Below are positions 58,512 to 64,000 of a stretch of DNA of 64,000 nucleotides, piece after piece (within the stretch, counting starts at the first letter, position 1; every line of letters starts with the position of its first letter). Source of the stretch: Mogibacterium sp. (GTDB lineage: Bacteria; Bacillota; Clostridia; Peptostreptococcales; Anaerovoracaceae); the NCBI GenBank assembly GCA_017433975.1, contig JAFRGD010000025.1, forward strand, positions 25,455 to 89,454. Reading direction: 5' to 3'. The position numbers and the translations under genes are program-made. The notes under the pieces are model-generated. The model was not told the origin of the DNA and made no database searches. It saw only the letters and a list, made by a program, of their open reading frames with translations.

Positions 58512-58679
58512 TTAGATGCGCTGGTTGCGCGGGATCTTGTCGTAGTGGTTGAGCAGGATCGGCTCGATCATGGACGTGAGCTTCATGTCCAGGTTGAAGA
58601 AGTAAACCGTGAACGTCACCGCAAACGCCGCGGCGCCGATGCCCAGTACGGTCAGCGGAATCTTGACTGCTTTTTTCAT
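58512..58679 (-). CDS. 55-residue single-span membrane protein
   Basis: MKKAVKIPLT is followed by one transmembrane helix (about 7-27), then VYFFNLDMKL and a polar tail. GGAG lies 7 bases before ATG 58679, and a promoter (58724-58752) stands upstream. A second 55-residue protein at 62920-63087 has the same length, topology and the V-Y-F-x-N-L-D-x-K motif, so they appear to be paralogues bracketing the dehydratase-type operon. Function is unknown. Confidence 0.75.
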   Translation of the reverse strand: MKKAVKIPLTVLGIGAAAFAVTFTVYFFNLDMKLTSMIEPILLNHYDKIPRNQRI

Positions 58680-58723
58680 CTCTTGTCTCCTTTTATCTCT
58701 TAACACTCTGATGTGCTGCCTAT

Positions 58724-58752
58724 ATCATACCACAGGCCGCGCCCGTTGAAAA
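58724..58752 (-). promoter_or_regulatory. Promoter of the small membrane protein gene
   Basis: Minus-strand TTTTCA (58747-58752), 17-base spacer, TATGAT (58724-58729), downstream of the 532-residue dehydratase-type subunit gene. Confidence 0.55.
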
Positions 58753-58783
58753 CAGGCGGTCGCTGTCGATTCCCGGGAAGTTC

Positions 58784-60382
58784 CTACCACGCGTTCTCGT
58801 CGTTGATGAACTCGAGCGACGGGTCGAGCGGCTCCTCGCGGAGCACCGTGCGCATGTACTGGCTGAACTCGTCGCGAATGGCCTGTCTGGTGTAGACGCG
58901 CGGGTCGCAGAGGTCGTGGCAGACCCAGACGATGTGGATGCCGCGCTCGCGGCCCTGCTCCTCGAACTGGCCGTGCAGGCCGTCGAGGGCCTTGCAGGAC
59001 ATGTGCTCCCACATCATGACCATGTCGGCGTTCATCTTTTCGCAGAACTCCCAGAGCTCGTCGACGAGCACCTTATAGCCGCCGTGCGTGCGGTTTCTCA
59101 TGATCATGTTCTCGTTGAGCCAGGCCATGTCGTAGTAGGCCTGCTCGCGGTTCTCCGGCGTGTCCTCCTCGGCGATCATCTTGGTGTTGACCATCGAGAG
59201 CATGTCGGTCAGCGGCAGCACGCCCCAGCAGTTGATCATCCAGTAAAGCATGTGGATGTTGTACTGCGGCTGGACGCCCCAGACGATGCATCTGTGGCGG
59301 TATTCCTTGGCCATCATGGTCTTCCGTTCGTAGCCGCGGCGGACCAGCTTGGTGATCTTGGCGTCGACCGGCGGGAAGAGCGGTGAGCGGCCGCAGTTGC
59401 CCATGTAGTTGGTGTCGTTGTAAAGCGAGAAGACGGACCCGACGAACTGCGGATAATACGTGCTGTTGACGTCAAGCCACTCCTGGCGGTGTCTGGTCGC
59501 GTCGTTCACGCGCTTCGCAGCGGCGAAATACGTATCCCAGTCCCATTTTTCGCCGGTGTGTTCCTCGACGAATTTGATCGCCATCTTGATGTCTTCGGCG
59601 GCGTAGTCCTGTACGTCCGCCTCGCGGTGGCGCATCGGCGCGGAGAGCTGGAAGGTCGGAATTCCGTACTCCTCCTCGAGGCGCTTCGCGATCAGGCCGT
59701 TGCCCATGAGCGAGCCGTCGCAGGTCGTGTTGACCTGGACCGCGCAGCAGCCGAGCACCGCGAAGTCGTCGTCGATCGAGATGCCCGCCTCGGCCTCCGG
59801 CATCGGGCAGACGTCGCCCGGGATGCCGAACTCCTGCGCCACGTCGATGTAGTGCGTGGTCGAGTACTGCGTGAGCAGGTTCGCGACGAACATCGTCGGA
59901 ACCTCGCGGAGGATCGCCTTGGAGTTCTTGAAGCCCATCATGAAAGCGGTCATCGCGTTCTCGTCGGTGAGGACGCAGCGCTTGGAGAACTCTTCGTCGT
60001 TGCCGGTCCGGCGGTCACCGCGGAAGATGTTTTCGATCGTCTGCGCGACGTCGTAGATGACGAAGTTCATCGCGGTGTGGGTGATGCGGAGCGGCTCGTC
60101 GCGGAGGCCCTGCGTGAATTTATCCATCATGTGCGGAACCGCGAGGTAGTTGGCCATCCACCGGTAGCGGAACATGCCCTTGATGTTGCGCGGCTTCACG
60201 ATGAAGCGCGCAAGGACCGACATGATGTACAGCCATCTGGTGTAATCGTAGAGCGTGTCCTTGACGCCGCGCCACTCGCGGCGCTTCATGACCTTGCCCT
60301 TGCCGGTATAGAAGATGCCCAGCTCCTGGTCGCCCTTGCGTTCCTTTGGATTTTTGATGAGGTCGACTTTTTTGAATGCCAT
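58784..60382 (-). CDS. 2-hydroxyacyl-CoA dehydratase/benzoyl-CoA reductase family protein, large subunit
   Basis: A 532-residue iron-sulfur protein of the HgdA/HgdB-BcrB/BcrC superfamily. Cys residues in AVLGCCAVQVNTTCDG, in MGNCGRSPLFPP, in MINCWGVLPL and in MSCKALDGLHGQ are candidate cluster ligands; VCHDLCDPRVYTRQAIRDEF is a conserved end region. The family performs ATP-driven one-electron chemistry on acyl-CoAs or carries double-cubane clusters. The N-terminal 120 residues (KVMKRREWRGVKDTLYDYTR) are longer than in typical subunits. Its start overlaps the upstream subunit's stop (TAATG). The reaction is not decided; context includes nickel-related genes. Confidence 0.85.
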   Translation of the reverse strand: MAFKKVDLIKNPKERKGDQELGIFYTGKGKVMKRREWRGVKDTLYDYTRWLYIMSVLARFIVKPRNIKGMFRYRWMANYLAVPHMMDKFTQGLRDEPLRITHTAMNFVIYDVAQTIENIFRGDRRTGNDEEFSKRCVLTDENAMTAFMMGFKNSKAILREVPTMFVANLLTQYSTTHYIDVAQEFGIPGDVCPMPEAEAGISIDDDFAVLGCCAVQVNTTCDGSLMGNGLIAKRLEEEYGIPTFQLSAPMRHREADVQDYAAEDIKMAIKFVEEHTGEKWDWDTYFAAAKRVNDATRHRQEWLDVNSTYYPQFVGSVFSLYNDTNYMGNCGRSPLFPPVDAKITKLVRRGYERKTMMAKEYRHRCIVWGVQPQYNIHMLYWMINCWGVLPLTDMLSMVNTKMIAEEDTPENREQAYYDMAWLNENMIMRNRTHGGYKVLVDELWEFCEKMNADMVMMWEHMSCKALDGLHGQFEEQGRERGIHIVWVCHDLCDPRVYTRQAIRDEFSQYMRTVLREEPLDPSLEFINDENAW

Positions 60383-61578
60383 TATTTCACACCTCCCTGC
60401 AGCTTTTTGATCTCGATGCTCTCAACAAAGGCCTGCACGCGGGTGCGCATCTGGCCAACGGAGGAAGAAATGTTGTATGGTCTGTCAACGGAGAGCACCG
60501 GGAAGCCGTAGTTTTCGCGCAGCATCGTGGTGCCCATCAGGCGCTCGTACGCCCACGGGTCGCAGAACTTGACCTGCTCGTAGATGATGCCGTCCGCCTT
60601 GTACTCGCACGCCAGTTCATTGACGTACGCCTTGCGGCCGTAGACCTTCTGCATGTTCATCTGGCGCGGGCAGTGCGTATTGTATACGTAGTGGCGGCAG
60701 ACCTGGGTCAGCGCGTCCTCATCGTCGTTCATTTCAATCGGAACGCGGCCCGGGAACGAGCCGAAGCAGAACCGGTCGCAGCACACGTACGCACCGCACT
60801 CCTCGATCAGTTTGATGTACGCGCTGTCATCGACCTCCGAACCGACGACCATGACGCGGGCGCGGTATTTCTTGGTATCCGGCTCGCGGGTCTTAAGCTC
60901 TTCGAGCGTCTCCTCCAGCTTGTCGATGAGGAGGTATTTTGGCGCGACGTAGGTCGCCAGCGTCAGCACGTGGAATTCGTAGCCCGTGATGCGCGGGTAC
61001 TCCTCCTTGCGGTACTCCCCGATCGCCTGAATCAGTTCGCAGACGCGGTTGTGCTCGGCGACCGCCTTGCGGATGGCCGCGTCGGAGATGTCCGTCCCAA
61101 AGGTCTCGTGCAATGGCTTGAGGATGTGGTTCTTGCACTGCAGGATCATCAGGTTGACGCCGTTGTCGTCCGCCTTGAGCGGGATCTCCATGTTCTGATA
61201 AAAGAACGTGTCCTTGCCCGGCCCCATCGCCTGCAGCAGCTCGATGTTTTCCGCGGCGCGGTTCATCATCGTGCAGCCGTCCGGCGCGATCAGGCAGTCG
61301 GCAAAGTTGTAGCCGCCCTCGATCGCGCGCTCGAGCAGTGCCCGGCTGAACTCGCACAGAAAGCTCGTCATGTAGTACGTGGCGATGTCCATGGAACCGG
61401 TATTCGGCGCCGTGAGCCGGACGCCGAACGTGTTGTCCAGGTTCATCAGCGGCTCCGGCGTGTTCTCACAGACGAAAGCGACACACTTCTTGCCCTCTTC
61501 CTGCGCCTGGCTGATCAGCGGATTGTGCGCCTCCTCGAGCAGCCGCTCAAAGTAAATCAGGTGTTTCAGATCTTTCAT
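60382..61578 (-). CDS. 2-hydroxyacyl-CoA dehydratase/benzoyl-CoA reductase family protein, small subunit
   Basis: A 398-residue partner of the preceding subunit. CLIAPDGCTMMNRAAENIE, CDRFCFGSFPGRVPIE, YNTHCPRQMNMQ and IIYEQVKFCDPWAYERLMG give the Cys pattern expected for a [4Fe-4S] or double-cubane cluster in the HgdB/BcrC fold, and VLSVDRPYNISSSVGQMRTRVQAF is the conserved C-terminal end. It would receive electrons from the activase encoded at 63.1-63.9 kb. The gene follows a 73-base gap after the CooT-like gene and is coupled to the next subunit by a one-base overlap. Confidence 0.88.
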   Translation of the reverse strand: MKDLKHLIYFERLLEEAHNPLISQAQEEGKKCVAFVCENTPEPLMNLDNTFGVRLTAPNTGSMDIATYYMTSFLCEFSRALLERAIEGGYNFADCLIAPDGCTMMNRAAENIELLQAMGPGKDTFFYQNMEIPLKADDNGVNLMILQCKNHILKPLHETFGTDISDAAIRKAVAEHNRVCELIQAIGEYRKEEYPRITGYEFHVLTLATYVAPKYLLIDKLEETLEELKTREPDTKKYRARVMVVGSEVDDSAYIKLIEECGAYVCCDRFCFGSFPGRVPIEMNDDEDALTQVCRHYVYNTHCPRQMNMQKVYGRKAYVNELACEYKADGIIYEQVKFCDPWAYERLMGTTMLRENYGFPVLSVDRPYNISSSVGQMRTRVQAFVESIEIKKLQGGVK

Positions 61579-61651
61579 TTGTGTCCTCGTTTCAAATTAC
61601 TGTCATTACCAAATCGCGGCAGACACCGTCTGCCGCGCTTGATTTCGCTGC

Positions 61652-61846
61652 CTAGTTTTCGGCAACTTCAATATTGTTCGCGACCAGATCGATGCTGAGG
61701 ATCCTGCCCCGAAGCGCATATTCGATCCCCATGATGTCGCGGAACCGGAGTTCCCCCCGCTCGCTGTCGTTGATCACGTTCTGGATGTTCCTCGCGAACA
61801 TTTCCCGGTTGCCACCGTCGACCTTGTAAACCGTGGAAAGGCACAT
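61652..61846 (-). CDS. CooT-like nickel-binding protein
   Basis: A 64-residue protein beginning MCLSTVYKV, the usual CooT signature with Cys2; the body (RDIMGIEYALRGRILSIDLV) fits the small beta-barrel of CooT, a Ni(II)-binding dimer from carbon monoxide dehydrogenase operons. GGAGG lies 6-8 bases upstream, within the Glu-rich end of the preceding gene; only one base separates the two. No CO dehydrogenase catalytic subunit is present in the window. It is thought to deliver or sense nickel for a neighbouring enzyme. Confidence 0.8.
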   Translation of the reverse strand: MCLSTVYKVDGGNREMFARNIQNVINDSERGELRFRDIMGIEYALRGRILSIDLVANNIEVAEN

Positions 61847-61847
61847 G

Positions 61848-62138
61848 TTACGCCTCCTCCTCGCCCGCCTCCTCGGCCGGCGCGATCAGGTGCAGCACCT
61901 CATGCAGCTTGTCGTTCGCGTCCTCGTACAGATGCACCGCCTCGTGCAGCTTTTCCGCCGCCTCGCCCTCCAGCTGGTCGACCATCAGGTCGAGCTCGCT
62001 CGCGTGGGATTTGTTGTGCTCGTACATGTAGTTCAACAGCGCCCGGACCTCGTCCTCCGCCGTGAAGCCGCCAGGGGCGTGCGTATGCGCGTGGGCGTGG
62101 TCATGGTCGTGATGATGATGGTGATGTCCGTCGTGCAT
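61848..62138 (-). CDS. His-rich putative metal-binding protein
   Basis: A 96-residue protein. The first 22 residues hold 13 histidines (six in a row near the start, then D-H and A-H pairs), an obvious Ni/Co/Zn-binding tract. Residues 25-96 are an acidic helical or coiled-coil region (RALLNYMYEHNKSHASELDL, LHEVLHLIAPAEE). The layout recalls CooJ-type nickel chaperones, though CooJ carries His at the C-terminus. GGAGGG precedes the ATG by 6 bases. It sits between an acetyl-CoA-synthase-like gene and the CooT-like gene, supporting a nickel-handling role. Confidence 0.8.
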   Translation of the reverse strand: MHDGHHHHHHDHDHAHAHTHAPGGFTAEDEVRALLNYMYEHNKSHASELDLMVDQLEGEAAEKLHEAVHLYEDANDKLHEVLHLIAPAEEAGEEEA

Positions 62139-62167
62139 TTGATTCCCTCCAGATTATTCAACCGATA

Positions 62168-62920
62168 TTAGTTGCGGTCCTTGATGCCCAGTCTGCGCTT
62201 GAGATCCTCGCGCTGGCGGATGTGCGCCTCCTTGAGGCCCGGCGTATCGTCGCAGACTTCCTTGAAGTTGCAGCTGCCGCAGTCAAAATTGATGCCGTCG
62301 AGAATGTGCGTGAGCGTCTTGGTGATGTCGTCGACTTTCTTTGCGCTCGAAACCCAGAGCGACAGGTCTTTGACGTCCGTCGCGAAGATGATCTTGACGT
62401 GCTTGACGCCCGGAATCTCCTTGTATTTGTTGATGTAGTCGTTGCCGACCTTTTCAAACGTGATGCCCTTGGAGACGGCCGCCTTGCTCACGCGGACCTG
62501 TTCGCGGTTGCTCTCCGTCGACACCCGGACCATGTAGCCCGCCGGGTGGACGTTGTAACGCACGAATTCCAGTTTTTTGATGGCGTTGTATGCCTTTTCC
62601 TCGTCCTCGGCCTCACCGATGTCCTCGACGTCGAGGAACGCCAGCCGCAGGAACGGGGTGCTCCGCTTGATCTGCTGGAGGTCCGGCCCGTAGACCAGGA
62701 TCTCGTCGCGCGGCACGAGGTCCGGCGTCGTGGTGACGCAGGTGCAGTTGACGGTCGGGTTGTTTTCTCCTCCGAGTTCGTATGCTGCGTCGCGCATCAT
62801 GACGAGCTCGTTGTGGCCGGTGTCTTCCCACGCCTTTGCACCGTTGTAGGCATACACGGACGGGGCTCTGTCGCCAAAGCCCCCGTCCATTGTTTTGATC
62901 AATTCATCGTATAGATTCAT
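62168..62920 (-). CDS. Acetyl-CoA synthase-like fragment protein with Cys motif
   Basis: A 250-residue soluble protein. The segment VRVSKAAVSKGITFEKVG followed by KEIPGVKHVKIIFATD strongly recalls the middle domain of acetyl-CoA synthase/decarbonylase beta subunit (WLRISKDAVAKGF...HLG pattern). The nickel-binding A-cluster domain is absent. Near the C-terminus CGSCNFKEVC gives C-x2-C-x5-C, a possible metal or cluster site. It starts inside the stop of the upstream 55-residue gene (TAATG). Neighbours are CooT-like and His-rich genes. It may dock an electron carrier or corrinoid partner; that is inference. Confidence 0.65.
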   Translation of the reverse strand: MNLYDELIKTMDGGFGDRAPSVYAYNGAKAWEDTGHNELVMMRDAAYELGGENNPTVNCTCVTTTPDLVPRDEILVYGPDLQQIKRSTPFLRLAFLDVEDIGEAEDEEKAYNAIKKLEFVRYNVHPAGYMVRVSTESNREQVRVSKAAVSKGITFEKVGNDYINKYKEIPGVKHVKIIFATDVKDLSLWVSSAKKVDDITKTLTHILDGINFDCGSCNFKEVCDDTPGLKEAHIRQREDLKRRLGIKDRN

Positions 62921-63087
62921 TAGAATACGATATCAACCGGCTTCTCGTCGAAGACCTTGTTGACTAATTTATAAAGCCCGGCCATGACTTTTTGGTCCAG
63001 ATTCCAGAAGTACACGATAAACAGGATACCGATTACCGGGCACAGGATACTGAACAGTACTTTGAGGATCTTAGCTATTGCTTTCAT
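62920..63087 (-). CDS. 55-residue single-span membrane protein (paralogue of 58512-58679)
   Basis: MKAIAKILKVLFSILCPVIG starts a single transmembrane helix (about 8-27), followed by FIVYFWNLDQK and an amphipathic tail ending VDIVF. It shares length and the V-Y-F-x-N-L-D-x-K motif with the protein at 58512-58679. AGGAGGGG lies 7 bases before ATG 63087, and its stop overlaps the next start by one base (TAATG), so it is clearly translated within the operon. Membrane attachment of the complex is a possible role. Confidence 0.78.
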   Translation of the reverse strand: MKAIAKILKVLFSILCPVIGILFIVYFWNLDQKVMAGLYKLVNKVFDEKPVDIVF

Positions 63088-63115
63088 CGCGTTCCCCTCC
63101 TAATTGATCTCCCGA

Positions 63116-63901
63116 TCAGGAAGCTTTCTGTCTCGCGTACTCAGCAGCGCCGAGGGCTCCCATCAGCTGCGGGTTGGTCTTGAGGTCGACGACCTTGATC
63201 TTGAGGACCTGCTCGATCGCCTGCTTGAGGCCGTCGTTCTTTGCGCAGCCGCCGGTCAGCGTGATGCTGTCGGTCGCGCCGGCTTTCTTTGCCATGACGA
63301 AGCATCTCTTTGCAACCGCCATCTCGATGCCGGCCGCGATCTCGTCCATCGCCTTGCCTTCGCCGACGAGGGTGATGACCTCGGACTCCGCGAATACCGT
63401 GCACTGCGCGGTGATCGGAATGACGTTCTTCGCCTTGAGCGAGAGCTTGGAGAAGTCAGACAGCGACATCTCGAACGATCTCGCCATCGCCTCGAAGAAT
63501 CTGCCGGTGCCGGCAGCGCACTTGTCGTTCATCGCGAAGTTCTTGACGGTGCCGTCGGTATCGATCGCGATGCCCTTGACGTCCTGTCCGCCGATGTCGA
63601 TGATCGCCTTGACGGTCGGGTTGGTCACGTGGACGCCCATCGCGTGGCAGTAGATCTCGGAAATGTTCTCGTCCGCGAACGGAACCTTGTTACGGCCGTA
63701 GCCGGTACCGATCAGGTACGCGAGGTCACTCTGGGCCTTGAGGCCGGCCTGGTTCAGGACTTCCTGCATCGCCAGCTTTGCGGATTCCTCTGCATTGATC
63801 TTGCTCTTGAGCGTGGTGTCGGCTACGATCGTGCCGGTCTCATCGATGATAACAGCCTTGGTATACGTCGAACCTACATCACAGCCACCATAATACTTCA
63901 T
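63116..63901 (-). CDS. 2-hydroxyacyl-CoA dehydratase activator (HgdC/BcrA/BadF type)
   Basis: A 261-residue ASKHA ATPase that injects high-energy electrons into its partner through a [4Fe-4S] cluster shared by the dimer. GCDVGSTYTKAVIIDE and IIDIGGQDVKGIAID bind phosphate; the cluster cysteines are in NDKCAAGTGRF and ITAQCTVFAESEV; LTGGCAKNDGL binds adenosine. The length is typical. The ribosome binding site of ATG 63901 is weak. It is the first gene of the operon whose later genes encode the two dehydratase-type subunits. Upstream lies an inverted repeat (63936-63955). Confidence 0.95.
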   Translation of the reverse strand: MKYYGGCDVGSTYTKAVIIDETGTIVADTTLKSKINAEESAKLAMQEVLNQAGLKAQSDLAYLIGTGYGRNKVPFADENISEIYCHAMGVHVTNPTVKAIIDIGGQDVKGIAIDTDGTVKNFAMNDKCAAGTGRFFEAMARSFEMSLSDFSKLSLKAKNVIPITAQCTVFAESEVITLVGEGKAMDEIAAGIEMAVAKRCFVMAKKAGATDSITLTGGCAKNDGLKQAIEQVLKIKVVDLKTNPQLMGALGAAEYARQKAS

Positions 63902-63935
63902 AGTGTCCAGCCTGTCTTGGTGTAAAAGCTTAGAT

Positions 63936-63955
63936 TAGTCAACTATTATTGACTA
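63936..63955. promoter_or_regulatory. Inverted repeat upstream of the activase operon
   Basis: TAGTCAA-CTATTA-TTGACTA, seven-base perfect arms, lies 35-54 bases before the activase start. The right arm read on the minus strand offers TTGACTA, possibly a -35. Operator or promoter element. Confidence 0.5.
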
Positions 63956-64000
63956 TCAGGACGGCGGCGCCGCGGGGCGGCCGCCGGGGCGGGCCGTTAC

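Overview
The window reads as a chromosomal segment of a GC-rich, strictly anaerobic Bacillota, most likely a gut-type member of the class Clostridia. The evidence is an Re-type citrate synthase beside an aconitase, an acyl-CoA dehydrogenase with its own electron-transfer flavoprotein, butyrate kinase, a 2-hydroxyacyl-CoA dehydratase-type enzyme with its radical activator, many flavin/iron-sulfur oxidoreductases, strong AAGGAGG-type ribosome binding sites and sigma-A promoters. I cannot name genus or species. I saw no rRNA, tRNA, transposase or canonical CRISPR array.

Layout. 1-2.2 kb: citrate-to-isocitrate genes (aconitase cut by the window edge, Re-citrate synthase). 2.2-11.4 kb: a two-component system divergent from a surface-polymer operon (VTC domain, DUF4956, beta-helical lipoprotein, a glycosyltransferase/GtrA/phosphodiester glycosidase fusion, small membrane protein). 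11.4-17.3 kb: TIR-TM-LRR receptor-like protein behind tldD/tldE and a membrane protein. 17.3-19.4 kb: small + strand operon (YwaF-like, GNAT, unknown). 19.5-25.9 kb: a tightly overlapped four-gene operon: membrane pseudo-TIR, membrane TIR with TPRs, and two membrane Rossmann/RyR-like proteins, one of them a TVGYGD potassium channel. 26-31 kb: MFS transporter, MerR regulator and a two-gene redox module with a MerR-style 19-bp-spacer promoter. 31-41.6 kb: dicarboxylate symporter with an extra domain, VWA protein, flavodoxin, glyoxalase, permuted GH3, then deoC, ADP-ribosylglycohydrolase and a macro-domain protein. 41.7-45.5 kb: acyl-CoA dehydrogenase, etfB, etfA and TetR. 45.5-55.2 kb: ATPase, AlkZ-related protein, unknown and PucR genes, divergent from an Old Yellow Enzyme/acetoacetate decarboxylase-like fusion, an SDR and MgtE. 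55.4-58.5 kb: butyrate kinase, then an AT-rich island with a PD-(D/E)XK-like gene and an unusual array of alternating inverted motifs. 58.5-63.9 kb: a 2-hydroxyacyl-CoA dehydratase-type operon containing a CooT-like protein, a His-rich protein, an acetyl-CoA-synthase-like fragment protein, two 55-residue membrane proteins and the activase.

Two systems deserve most attention. The first is the TIR complement: two proteins with a cytosolic TIR, one membrane span and a predicted external repeat domain (LRR or TPR), one of them co-encoded with a pseudo-TIR and two channel-like RyR proteins. ADP-ribose-handling genes lie about 13 kb away. It looks like a membrane sensing or defence system. The second is the nickel-flavoured set of small genes inside the dehydratase-type operon, which suggests a metalloenzyme beyond textbook dehydration. 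Functions named here rest on motif and family recognition by eye; no search was run.
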